Made by a program: the position numbers and the translations under genes. The notes beneath the pieces are model-generated. The model was not told the origin of the DNA. It saw only the letters and a program-made list of their open reading frames with translations, and made no database searches. This document shows, piece after piece, positions 1-9,315 of a stretch of 64,000 nt of DNA (the stretch's first letter is position 1; each line of letters begins with the position of its first letter). Origin of the DNA: Phytophthora colocasiae (lineage: Eukaryota > Oomycota > Peronosporomycetes > Peronosporales > Peronosporaceae); assembly GCA_018806915.1 (NCBI GenBank), contig JAGKQI010000054.1, positions 558,001 through 622,000 of the forward strand, in the 5' to 3' direction.

Positions 1-7
1 GTGTAGG

Positions 8-289
8 ATGCAGGTGCTTTTCCCGACTGCTGTCTTGCACGATAGTCGAGCGGTTGGTTCTATCTACCCGTCGGCCCAATTGCCTCCACGTGGTGTACCT
101 GTGGCAACGGCTTTCGTTCCCACAACAGGCACGAACTCCCGTGACTACGCGCCGTGTCGGGAATGCGGGCAAATGTTCTACCGTGATCCGACGAAGGTCC
201 GCCCTGAGACGAACGGATGGTACCGCTGCGAGCGCTGTGCACAGACCGATATTGTCGACTTCATGCGTGGCAGTTGCGTAGTGCAATGA
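8..289 (+). CDS. 3' end of a zinc-ribbon protein gene, 5' part outside window
   Basis: This open frame ends with TGA at 287-289 and is cut by the window edge. The bases just before it (tgtag, then gatgcag) look like splice acceptors, so it is probably a last exon and not a complete gene. The visible protein has a proline-rich stretch followed by two CxxC pairs, CRECGQMF and CERCAQTD, separated by about 24 residues. That spacing is typical of a small treble-clef or ribbon zinc site. I do not recognise the family and assign no function. Confidence 0.5.
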   Translation: MQVLFPTAVLHDSRAVGSIYPSAQLPPRGVPVATAFVPTTGTNSRDYAPCRECGQMFYRDPTKVRPETNGWYRCERCAQTDIVDFMRGSCVVQ

Positions 290-451
290 TCGACTGAGTG
301 TATGATGCAGTGCAGATCCAGGATCTCTATCGTGCTGGGCTGTTGAGTTTGCAGGAATTTCCTGAAGTCGAAGCCAAAGCTTTTATTTTATATATTCTCT
401 TGATGCCCAGGTTGTACGTTTAGGTTTTGAACTCAAAAGACTAAAAGAAGA

Positions 452-1468
452 ATGGTAGTAGGGCGTGTAGTTCTTCTTCTTGTTGTTGCTTTTTTTTCAG
501 TATCAATTTTGCATGTGAAATTTGAATTGAGAATGCCAGCCAAATTATTTGGGGTGTTTAAGCAAATGTCCATACAAGCTGACTACAACAGCAGCGCTGC
601 GATGGCCAAGCACAACCGCGGCGTGGTAAGTAGCAGTGAAAGCCTTGAGAGTATGTTATCTGTTCTGATGCATCGATGGCCAGGTCTTCCACGTGTCGCT
701 GCTGTACAACCTGTTGCTGAAGCACGAGCAGCGCCGTCCATGGTGGAGTCATATCGAGCCAAAGTTGATTCTTGGAGCATTGCCACTGCAAGACAAAAAT
801 CATTTAGACCAGGTGAAAAACACTGTTGGATATGTAGATATTGGCGGAGACGGTTTAACCGTGGAATTTGATGCAGCTCGTTCAAACTGAAGACGTCAAG
901 GCCATTGTGACCATGAATCAGCCAGTCGAGCTGCTTCCAAACTTCCTCTCAACTCCAGTGTCTCCAGGTACGATTCTTCAAACAACCTATCAGTTTTTAG
1001 ATATCATATCCTTACGTATTTTCTTCTAATATGCACTTCCAGCGGAGTGGGAGGGTGTACAAGTTGTGCAGTGTTTTGGCTCAACAGGAGACTTTTCTCC
1101 GCCAACATTGGTCACAATCGAAAGGTACGTCGAAGAAGCTACTGTTTTGCTACGATGGTTTTAGTGCTGACTGTGGCTATGTAAGGTGTGTGGAGTTTAT
1201 TCACGAACAGGTCGACGTGCAGCAACACACAACCTATGTTCACTGCAAAGCTGGACGTGGTCGAAGCACGGTGGTTGTCGTTGCATTCCTGATTCAGTAT
1301 CGCAGCTTGACACTGGACGAGGCCTTCCAGTTCGTGAAAACTAAGCGACCACACGTGAGTCTCCACCCAAAGCAGCGTCAGATCCTGCACGAGTTCAGCG
1401 AGAAGTATTCATCGTCATCTTCAGCCGGACCAACATCGCTTCAAGAAAACGGTAGTCCAAGCAAATAG
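452..1468 (+). CDS. PTPMT1-like dual-specificity phosphatase, 5 exons, 252 aa
   Basis: Exons 452-625, 684-812, 877-967, 1043-1124 and 1186-1468 join in frame to 252 residues. The N-terminus is hydrophobic (residues about 5-20) and could serve as a mitochondrial or membrane anchor. The middle carries the family pattern SLLYNLLLKHEQRRPWW followed by ILGALPL. The active site is HCKAGRGRS, the Cys-x5-Arg loop of tyrosine phosphatases. The PTPMT1 family dephosphorylates phosphatidylglycerophosphate in cardiolipin synthesis at the mitochondrial inner membrane. The spacing WW...LGALP...HCKAGRGRS favours PTPMT1 over a generic dual-specificity phosphatase. Substrate and location are inferred from the family. 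The next gene converges on it 65 bases downstream. Confidence 0.85.
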
Positions 1469-1532
1469 AGCCGCACGGCTTAAACCTGTCTATACAGAGC
1501 GACTTGTATTTTTGTTGTCAATGCATACAAGT

Positions 1533-2333
1533 TTACACTAATCTAAAGGTATAAATGCCTTCATCGTTGGTAGGTTCTTCCCACTCAAAGCCGAAGCTCT
1601 TGGCCGTGTCGAGAACGTAGTCAATGGAGACGTTGCGCTTCGTGTATGCCAGTAGGAATTCGGATGCAGCCTTACCACCTTCCTCCATACTGCGACGGCC
1701 AGGCTTCAGCAAGTATTTGGCCGTCTCAAATAGCGACACTACGTGCTCCTGCTCATAGATAATGTCGGCACCCAGAACAGTATCGAATTTATCCGTGATC
1801 TGGTCTAAGTCCACACCCCACAGTAACTTCCGGCATTGTACGCGGTCCTCCACCCGATTCAGCTTGCAGTTAGCCATCAATAGCTCAATCGTGTCATCAT
1901 CTCCATCCGTGATCACTACCTGCTTGTCCGTAAGATACGAGGCCAAGATACCGATAAGGCCCAGACCGCTGCCCAGCTCAATGATGGACTTCCCAACGAA
2001 CCGATTGCGGTCCTGGTACATGTACTCACTCAGGAAATCCCCAGCACGCCAGAGCGTGAGTCCCGTCGACTGCAGTGTCTGTCCGATGTCACGACGCAGA
2101 CCATTAAGACGGATAGTTATCTCGGCGTCCTCTTTACCCTCTGTCTGACCAAACTTGAACTCGAACGTATCCTCCTTGGGCTCAATATCCAGCGCCTTCT
2201 GGATATCCAAGCGCATATCCGATGAGTCATCTTCCACAGCAATACCACGTTCAACGGCGAACTCCTGTAGAGCTGCGAGTGCCGCACCAGAGAGCATCAA
2301 CTGTTCGCCATCACTGTCGCTATCGCTGTTCAT
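1533..2333 (-). CDS. METTL21/Methyltransf_16-type lysine methyltransferase
   Basis: This is a single open frame. I chose the ATG at 2331-2333, which starts MNSDSDSDGEQ, over an upstream in-frame ATG at 2417, because the upstream extension would run to the start codon of the divergent gene. About 266 residues. An acidic N-terminus precedes a Rossmann methyltransferase: TLWRAGDFLSEYM, motif I IELGSGLGLIGI, VITDGDDDTIELL, a later VLGADIIYE (post-motif acidic site) and LAYTKRN. This arrangement is that of the METTL21/EFM family, which methylates lysines on elongation factors, chaperones or other cytosolic proteins. The precise substrate cannot be read from the sequence. Confidence 0.85.
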   Translation of the reverse strand: MNSDSDSDGEQLMLSGAALAALQEFAVERGIAVEDDSSDMRLDIQKALDIEPKEDTFEFKFGQTEGKEDAEITIRLNGLRRDIGQTLQSTGLTLWRAGDFLSEYMYQDRNRFVGKSIIELGSGLGLIGILASYLTDKQVVITDGDDDTIELLMANCKLNRVEDRVQCRKLLWGVDLDQITDKFDTVLGADIIYEQEHVVSLFETAKYLLKPGRRSMEEGGKAASEFLLAYTKRNVSIDYVLDTAKSFGFEWEEPTNDEGIYTFRLV

Positions 2334-2416
2334 CGTCGGCCAGTCACAAAAAATTTTGTGAAAAATGTATGCCACATAAATGAGTGATGGTCTTAGGTCA
2401 ACGTACATAGTGCGCA
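2334..2416. promoter_or_regulatory. Short bidirectional promoter gap
   Basis: Only 83 bases separate the start codons of the divergent methyltransferase and LRR genes, so both promoters must lie here or overlap the neighbouring coding sequence. No clear oomycete initiator was seen. Confidence 0.4.
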
Positions 2417-3409
2417 ATGTCGCTCGAAGCGCCTACTGTGCTGAGTCACTTGAGCTCATGGCTCACTTGCTTTGAACTGTGCAATATGCGTACTGTGAGC
2501 CATAGCTTATACGAGAGAATTCCACGACATACGTGGGAGCTCACAGCCAGCAACATCAGCAGCTCCAAGTCAATGAATCACGTGTCCAGAGTCTTCCCTC
2601 ATGTTTGGTGTCTCCGACTACAGGATGCACTTTTGGAGGAGATGCCGACGATGGAAAAGCTTGTACCGTGGCTGAATAAGGACTGGAAACTGCGTGAACT
2701 TGTGTTGACAAGAGTTACCTGCATCAGTGGCTTCTACGTGCATCTACAAGCGGAGGAGCTCACGAAAATCACCATTCGACAGTGCTACCAAGTACAAGAA
2801 CCAGCGATCGTCGCTCCGAACCTCGAGACTCTAGTTATTGATCACTGTCCTGTAGTGAAATTCCGCGCAGAAACGAACTTACCACAGCTCAAGAACCTCT
2901 CGATGTCTTCTCGAAACTTCACAGCAGCCCAGGCGCGACATTTGATCAAAGAAATGCTACCAAAGTCACCTGCACTAGACAGTCTGAGTCTTTCTGGCTG
3001 TTCGCAGCTGGAGCAAGTACTAGTAGACCCTGGCGATCTTCCTGCTCTGTCACTTCTCGATCTAAGTGGTTGTCCCAAGCTCGAGCGAGTGCACGTGACG
3101 TCCAAGCTGCTGAAGACACTTGATCTCGCTCGTAACGACACTTTGCAGTATGTACTGCTGGATCTTGAGAACATTGAGGATCTGGATTTATCCTTCCTCA
3201 TGAACCTCACCCACCTGTACATCCGCTCGCCATCGCTGCGCCGACTGAATCTCCGAGGTTGCGGCCAATTGATGCGAAACACCACGAGCGTTAACTGCCC
3301 AAATCTGCAACTTGTCGTCTTGCAAGGCACAACACTGGACGCTGATGACTTCAATAGACCTGAAGGTTACGACGAGGTGTTCGCCTTGCCAGCCAGCACC
3401 TCATTTTGA
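2417..3409 (+). CDS. Leucine-rich-repeat protein with F-box-like N-terminus, 330 aa
   Basis: An intronless frame of 330 residues. Residues about 1-45 (LSHLSSWLTCFELCNMRTVS...) resemble a degenerate F-box helix set. From about residue 75 onward there are irregular leucine-rich repeats, with units such as LDSLSLSGCSQLEQV, LSLLDLSGCPKLERV and LRRLNLRGCGQL. The L-x-x-L-x-L-x-G-C form is the cysteine-containing LRR type found in FBXL proteins. A role as substrate adaptor of an SCF ubiquitin ligase is plausible but rests on the weak F-box. There is no signal peptide. The frame ends 190 bases before the next gene. Confidence 0.75.
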   Translation: MSLEAPTVLSHLSSWLTCFELCNMRTVSHSLYERIPRHTWELTASNISSSKSMNHVSRVFPHVWCLRLQDALLEEMPTMEKLVPWLNKDWKLRELVLTRVTCISGFYVHLQAEELTKITIRQCYQVQEPAIVAPNLETLVIDHCPVVKFRAETNLPQLKNLSMSSRNFTAAQARHLIKEMLPKSPALDSLSLSGCSQLEQVLVDPGDLPALSLLDLSGCPKLERVHVTSKLLKTLDLARNDTLQYVLLDLENIEDLDLSFLMNLTHLYIRSPSLRRLNLRGCGQLMRNTTSVNCPNLQLVVLQGTTLDADDFNRPEGYDEVFALPASTSF

Positions 3410-3598
3410 CTGATCAGCATCTTGAGCACATGGATTTTGTCTACAATCATTCCTACTGTACTAAATCCTGCAGTGTATAAAAATATAAATCTGATATTCG
3501 TCTGTCTTATTGAAGTTGATTCAGCTCAAAATATACAGTTTCGCAATCTTGTTTTTTCACTTCTTGAACCATTTTCCGATTTACCAAAAGGAACGAAA

Positions 3599-5276
3599 AT
3601 GGGGAACGCCACGAGCTGGTTGGCACAGTCTCTGTGTCCCGAAGAGCAGGCGCTGTGGGTAGCTGCCAAAAGCGGAGACCTGCGAACGTTGCGCGAGGGG
3701 CTGGCGCGCTTGACGCCTGCAACGCGCTTCTATTCGGAGTGGCGGGACCCTGTTTACGGCTATTCGCCGTTGGCGAATGCCTGCTCTCAGGGCCATTTAC
3801 ACTGTGTACAGGCGCTAATGGCATACGGTGTGGACTGCAACGCGAGAGACTCTCAGGGAAATACTCCGCTTCATATTGCGACGTTCTACGGGAAGAGTGA
3901 AGTGGTGCGACTGCTGCTGGAGAATCCTGCAGTGGACTACTTTGCCAAAACATCTACAAAGGCACAAACAGCACTGGATATTGCTCGACAGACGTATAGA
4001 ACGTCAGAAGGACGAGGCCTCACGTATATTCAGTGCGTGGAGCACATTGAGAAGGTGATTTGCATGGTAGTGTGGTTGATTCGATGGTGTCAAGATCTGA
4101 TTCTGGTGATGTTTGCACTTTCAGAAACTTTGTCTTTACTCTGGCTGGCTGTATGAGAGATCGGACAATTTCCTGTCGATTGCATCAGGCATTTCAGGCT
4201 TGGACTCGTGGAAGAAAAGGTAGATTGTGATGTTTTATTGTTGCTTTGTAGATTTCTAACATTGTCACTGCATCCAGGTATGCTATGGTGCTGCGGACTG
4301 CTGCACAAGATGTCGTTGAGATTGATTTATTCCCGATGAAGCCTGGAGAGCGACGCCCACCGGTTCCAAGGTATACTTTGTCATGTGGTGAAGTATAAGT
4401 GGCACGCGCACTTACTCTTAATAAATTGTCCAGCTCGGAGCTGTTGTACAGAACAAGTGATGGTATCCAGACAAATGACGACGTTACGTGGCTCAATCGA
4501 AAGGATTTCCGTTTGACTTTGAAGGTATCGAGGAAGCTGGGAACTAGTCGTGCCTCTGCTGTTCAATCAGTGGAATTCGCTGCTACAAATCAAGGCGAAC
4601 TCGCAGCTTGGAAGACTTTCCTAACAACCTTACGAGTAAGTTGTATTTCTGAATTTCCAGTATGCGTGAATGTTGATACTTCGAAGTATTAACTACTCAA
4701 ACTGTGTAGGTTAATCCTCCAGCAAGCACGATATCGACGGCTTTCGGGAGCAACCAAGCCCAACGCTCTTCATCTCCAGCCGCACAGCCTGCTTCAAGTC
4801 CAGCTCAGAGCATTAATCCTACTCAGGCTGCGTTGTTACAAGAGCAGCGTGATTTAGAGAGAGCACTTCAATTGTCGCTGGAGGAATCACGTCGCCACGG
4901 TAGAGCCCAGTCATCACCATCCGCTCCTCCTCCTTCCGACACAATGCTGGAAACCCTTGGTTACTCTGAAACAGTCGTTGGGCCTGATGGAGTGGAGATT
5001 GTCCAGCTTCTTCGAGATGGCGATTCAACAGCTGGTCATAACCAACATCCTGCTTCGTTAAACACCCCGGACAAGAGTACTCTTGGTCAAAGCACAGAAG
5101 CCCAGCGTACCGATGAGTGTGTTATCTGCTTCGATGGACCCCAGGAAGCGGTTTGCGTCCCATGCGGCCACAACGCCGTCTGCATGGACTGCGCGCAGGA
5201 GCTGCTTGATACTACTCGGCTCTGCCCCGTATGCCGACAGCAAGTGAGGGAAGTCATTCGACTCTTCCGTGTTTAA
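3599..5276 (+). CDS. Ankyrin-PH-UIM-RING E3 ubiquitin ligase, copy A, 470 aa
   Basis: Exons 3599-4054, 4125-4219, 4278-4370, 4434-4635 and 4710-5276 join to 470 residues. The start MGNATSW fits the N-myristoylation pattern MGxxxS. Three ankyrin repeats follow (about residues 50-140, including GNTPLHIATFYGKSEVVRLLL). A PH-like fold comes next, from SGWLYERSDN through VEFAATNQGELAAWKTFL. Then there is a ubiquitin-interacting motif, LERALQLSLEESRRH, and a C-terminal C3HC4 RING, CVICFDGP...CVPCGHNAVC...CPVC. The expected role is a membrane-associated E3 ligase that binds lipid and ubiquitin; the targets are unknown. A paralogue lies tail-to-tail 95 bases downstream. The PH region emerges only after removing the introns, supported by alignment to the paralogue. 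Confidence 0.88.
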
Positions 5277-5371
5277 CTCCGAAGCGCCAACACAAGTAGT
5301 TGGTTGAATTGAATACTTACATTAATTATTTTTCATGAACTTGTTGCAGTCGAACTGCCTTTTGCTTCAAT

Positions 5372-6874
5372 TCACACACGGTAAAGTTTGATAAGCTCGC
5401 GGATGTGTGCTCGGCACACTGGGCATTCCGCGGTAGATGTGAGAATCTCCTCTGCACACTTCATGCAAACTGCATTGTGGCCACACGGAACACAAACAGC
5501 AGACTGTGGGCCATCAAAGCATATCACGCACTCACCGATAGACGAGTGGGCTGTGGTGTCACCGTAGTTGACCGCTGGCTTCTTCTCCTCGGAGTCAGCA
5601 GACGCTATTGACTCATCATGATCTCTTTCATTCGTTTCCATAGGATTATTAACCACCGGAATCTCTTTTTCGTTTGATTCCCAGTCGTCCCAGTCCGGAG
5701 CTGATACTGGTAGTGGCGGTGAGAGTGCTGTATCATTTCCACCAACTTCATTTCCGGAATGGGATGCTGATTGAAGAGAAAGTTCAATAGCTCTGCGAAT
5801 ATCTTCACCTTCCTCTGGGCCAATACCTGCTGACACTGATGCCACTGACTGGGCATGGGGGTTCCATCCAGCGATATTGCTGTGAAGAGCCTCTGGTAGT
5901 CTCCATTGTTCACGAAGGTTTGTCGGCGTTCTCTCAGCCAACTGTTGTTTCTGATAAGTGAAAAAGTCCTTCCAGGCATTAAAGCTCGCCTGGTCGATTG
6001 CAGCAAAGTGCACGGGGTTCTGCAGAGCGGAGCTTGCCCTGTAGTGGCATTTGTTCAGCTGATCACCACGCAAAACGAACGTGAAATCTTTAGGGCTGAA
6101 CCATCTTGGGTCACTCGAGGCCTCCATTCCAGTAGCGACGTTGTATAGCATCACTGACGTGGGGCACACTGGGCGTACTCCTCCGCCTTCTTTCATGTTG
6201 AAGTAAGCCAGCTCGAGCACATTTGGGTCTCCACGCTCCAACACGAGACACAACCGTCTCGTCCACGAATTAAGTGACGAAATGCCAGACACCAACGACA
6301 GCACATTATCAGTCTTGACGTACAGCCAGCCACTGTAAAGACAGTATTTCTGCATCAACAACAAAATGTTAGCACTCACAAAAAAGTATAATTTTTCAAA
6401 CAAACAAAGGCGGACCTTTTCCAGCACTTCGACGCACTTAGCGTACAATTTCGCTTCGTCCTCTTCATCTTCTTCCGAATACCTACTTCTGGCCAGATCC
6501 AGTGGCGTCTTCATGTGCAAATTAATCTCGAAAGGGTTTACACTTGGCACCTCCAGCAGGAACTTGACCATCTCCGGGCGTCCACGTTTGCATGCGAGAT
6601 GCAGTGGTGTATTCATCTTGAGATCCTTGGCGTTGCAGTTGGCTCCTGCCTCGATCAGCAGTCGCGCGCACTCGATATGTCCTTTAGCTGCAGCTTCCAG
6701 CAGTGCAGTCCGGCCTGTGTAAGGCTCCTGCCATTCGAGGTATTTGCGCGTCTCAAGCGTCAGGCGCGACGTTGCCATGCGGATCATGCGCGCATCACCA
6801 TAGCGAGCTGCCGCCCAGAAGATCTGATCCTCCGGGTAGAAGCACTGTACGAACCAACTCACTACACCGCCCAT
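5372..6874 (-). CDS. Ankyrin-PH-UIM-RING E3 ubiquitin ligase, copy B, 478 aa
   Basis: Paralogue of the convergent neighbour, with the same order of parts: MGGVVSW (MGxxxS myristoylation pattern), ankyrin repeats with MNTPLHLACKRGRPEMVKFLL, a PH-like domain beginning SGWLYVKTDNVLS and ending VHFAAIDQASFNAWKDFF, a UIM-like IRRAIELSLQS and a C-terminal RING CVICFDGP...CVPCGHNAVC...CPVC. An intron at 6350-6415 (66 bases, donor gtccgc, branch-like gctaac, acceptor gatgcag) is a multiple of three and free of stops, so a naive frame reads straight through it. Removing it restores the EK-K-YCLYSGWLY junction seen in copy A. Copy A has four introns and copy B one. The role is inferred as for copy A. 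Confidence 0.88.
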   Translation of the reverse strand: MGGVVSWFVQCFYPEDQIFWAAARYGDARMIRMATSRLTLETRKYLEWQEPYTGRTALLEAAAKGHIECARLLIEAGANCNAKDLKMNTPLHLACKRGRPEMVKFLLEVPSVNPFEINLHMKTPLDLARSRYSEEDEEDEAKLYAKCVEVLEKVRLCLFEKLYFFVSANILLLMQKYCLYSGWLYVKTDNVLSLVSGISSLNSWTRRLCLVLERGDPNVLELAYFNMKEGGGVRPVCPTSVMLYNVATGMEASSDPRWFSPKDFTFVLRGDQLNKCHYRASSALQNPVHFAAIDQASFNAWKDFFTYQKQQLAERTPTNLREQWRLPEALHSNIAGWNPHAQSVASVSAGIGPEEGEDIRRAIELSLQSASHSGNEVGGNDTALSPPLPVSAPDWDDWESNEKEIPVVNNPMETNERDHDESIASADSEEKKPAVNYGDTTAHSSIGECVICFDGPQSAVCVPCGHNAVCMKCAEEILTSTAECPVCRAHIRELIKLYRV

Positions 6875-7470
6875 TGACTTCTATCCGATAGAATGCAATT
6901 GTGCAAGTGGTAACGAGAAAGATTGTGCAAAATATCGGAATGATGGTTTTATTAGTATTTTTGAATGGGCTTTACAAGAATCAGAAAACAGGCTGAGAGC
7001 TGGCTGTACGTGAGTCATTGCCAATTTCGCTGGTACGGTTGACATCTACGTCGTAGGATGAGATTGTCAAAGAATTCCTGTGCGAAATTTAGCAATACGT
7101 TCTGTATTGAAGCAGTGGTAGAAGATGCAGTGGTTGGCGACAACATTGAATATCATCGCAGTGTGAGTCATGGCAACAGCTCCAGCTTTACCTCCAGGGA
7201 GGTATCATCAATAATTTATAATTGCTTTAGATATTTCAGGTGTATCTCACCATTCTTCAACTGTTTAGGATAGCTGTTGGCGTAGTGCATTTTCACAATT
7301 CCGGTCCAGTATCAATAACGAAATACATGCAGCTCCTTGAACTAAACAAACTATATACCGGTAGCCACATCGCAATTAAACAGTTCCGACACTCCAAACT
7401 GTAAAAGTGACATCGTCTCACTTTGTTGGCATTTCACTGGATCGTCTCACTTTGTTGACATTTCACTGGA
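6875..7470. other. Intergenic, no gene seen
   Basis: About 600 bases between the RING gene and the glyoxalase-like gene, whose start codons point away from and 3' end points toward this gap. It holds no supported gene, only a short tandem repeat at its right end. Confidence 0.5.
7412..7469. repeat. Two tandem 29-bp units
   Basis: The unit beginning atcgtctcactttgttg is repeated head to tail at 7412-7440 and 7441-7469 with one base different. It lies directly after the stop codon of the minus-strand glyoxalase-like gene, hence in its 3' untranslated region. Confidence 0.85.
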
Positions 7471-7965
7471 TCAAGCTGAAGTCACGTTGTCCCACGAGTT
7501 GGGCTCGTACAATCCGATCATGACTCCATCCGGAGATCGTAGAGCTGCCACCTATAGTATCCAACGACCACATCAGCCACGCAATAACCCCTTCAGCGCT
7601 GTCGTCTCACCTTCCCATGCGCTGGGTACTTGATGGGGCCATCCATGATCGCACCCAGCATCAGCAGCCGCGGCACAGCGTCGCTCAAATCAGGAATGTC
7701 AAAGTTGAGGAATGGCGAATACCCGCTACTGCACGCAGCCTCACTGTATAGACAGTTATTAAGAGTTTACATCACATCTACCACATCAGCATACTTCCAC
7801 GAACCTTTGTGCCAATTTGACGCAGAGAGGCACGCCAGCCTTAATGTCAAACTCTGCATATGTATCTGATGAACGCAGTAGCTTGAGCCCCAGCCCTTCC
7901 TGGTAGAACTGCTTCGAACGCGCGAGGTCGCGACTCAGCACCATCAACTGCCGCAGCCTACTCAT
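7471..7965 (-). CDS. Glyoxalase/VOC-superfamily protein, 3 exons, 124 aa
   Basis: Exons 7805-7965, 7611-7743 and 7471-7551 join in frame to 124 residues. It begins MSRLRQLMVLSRDLARSKQFYQEGLGL, the classic first beta-alpha unit of the vicinal-oxygen-chelate fold, and ends with LRSPDGVMIGLYEPN, the strand that usually carries the last metal ligand. The length matches single-domain glyoxalase or bleomycin-resistance-type proteins. The fold is clear, but the substrate is not. An upstream ATG at 8004 would add 13 residues. The first intron uses donor gttcgt, so that junction is slightly less certain than the second. Confidence 0.75.
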
Positions 7966-8096
7966 GTTGTTTCCGCAATTATGCAAATACCAAATTTTAG
8001 CCAATCCGAAATCACTCGTCGTTCATTGGTGGATAAAAATAAGAGCTTCAAGCAACTTTTTCGCCTCGTCACTTTAGAATATCATCAAGACGACGA

Positions 8097-9154
8097 ATGC
8101 TCACGGCTGGGCTTAAAGTGGCGGTTCTTGCTGCGGCTGTGGCGTGCTACGTGCATCCCCAACTACTGCTACAACATCTGGTTGGACCAGAGCTGGATGG
8201 TGCTGACGCTGACGCGTCGGTGCGGGTGCTACGAGGCCTTTTGACGCTTGTGAGCTATGGGTTGGCCAGTTTCCGACCTTCTTGGTTCTGGGTGCTTGTC
8301 GTGGTGGCAGCGTTACAGCTTGTTCTATGGGGGTTGCAACTGACGGAGGAATCTGTACTGGGATTGGGTGCCGAAGCAGAGAAGAAGCTGTTCCTTGTGG
8401 GCGCTGTGGCGTGCTTTGGAGGAATTGTAAGCATCATTTTGTTTGGGGGCAAAGGTGACGCCAAAGCTCGATTTAGGTGGGTATTTTTTAGTAAATTTTC
8501 GTGGTAATATGGTGCTAATGCTATATGCTGTGTAGGAAGAGATTGGTGGTGTTCTACAGTAAGCACAACCCGGATAAGTTGGCGGAAGTGGACGACTTGG
8601 TGGAAAAGTACGAGTTCAACGAGGAGCTGCTGTTCCAACGATTGCATCGGAAGTACAATGCTTTGGCTGCTGGAGCCGACAACCACTCGGTGATGAAGAA
8701 CATCGACGAGAGCGAATTCTTGTATGAAGAGGATGAAGAGGAGCGAGTCGAGTTCGACGAGGAAACTGCAGACCTGATGGATGCAGAGAAAGCAGTGGCT
8801 TTGATTGAGGAAGAAATCGACCAGATCGAGGAAAAGAAACCCGTACGCCAACTTACTCCGCCGAAAGTCTCAAGTAGCAGTGAAAGTGATGAAAGTTTCG
8901 AGGTGGTTGGAGAGAAACCGGCGCCTGCTGTTGTATCTCCAGTTCGCCCGCTCGAAATTGAGGACTATGACGCTCTTGACGGTACGCCTCCCGTATCGCC
9001 ACGCACGAGTGAAAGGCTAGCGCACACTCATCGCCAGTCATCTACACTGATCAAGGATGCAATCGCAGTGGCGCGTCAAGCTCAGAAGGAGCGTATTGAG
9101 CGCCGAATTGCCAACATCGCGTCGAAGAGTGGAGATGGCTACGCAGGTCACTAA
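8097..9154 (+). CDS. Membrane protein with acidic C-terminal region, 2 exons, 332 aa
   Basis: Exons 8097-8476 and 8536-9154 join to 332 residues. The first exon has about four hydrophobic segments (residues roughly 4-20, 45-65, 68-90 and 105-125), suggesting an integral membrane protein. After the splice comes a conserved-looking block, VVFYSKHNPDKLAEVDDLVE then a KYEFNEELLFQRL helix. This pattern of HNP...KY...L is found in varied protist and oomycete proteins. The rest is acidic and low-complexity (YEEDEEERVEFDEE, SSSSESDESFE) and ends in a basic helix. I recognise no enzyme family and propose no function beyond membrane association with a cytosolic tail. Confidence 0.75.
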
Positions 9155-9315
9155 TTGCTGGACTATCTCAAGACAAAATGAAGGTGGACTACTCCTCAGC
9201 AACAGAAATGCATTTTTGGTAAAGGAAAGAGTTAAACAACAGGAACGAGCAAGCAAGCATAAGTATAACTGGAGCGTGTTTTCATTACACGGAAGTAGTT
9301 TAGTGTTGTGTCTGT

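Noticed and set aside
4090..4566. Minus-strand frames across the introns of RING copy A
   Set aside because: They are antisense to spliced PH-domain exons whose frame is confirmed by the paralogue.
8255..8851. Minus-strand 198-codon frame rich in leucine and valine
   Set aside because: It lies antisense to the two coding exons and intron of the membrane-protein gene; its hydrophobic look is the complement of acidic codons.
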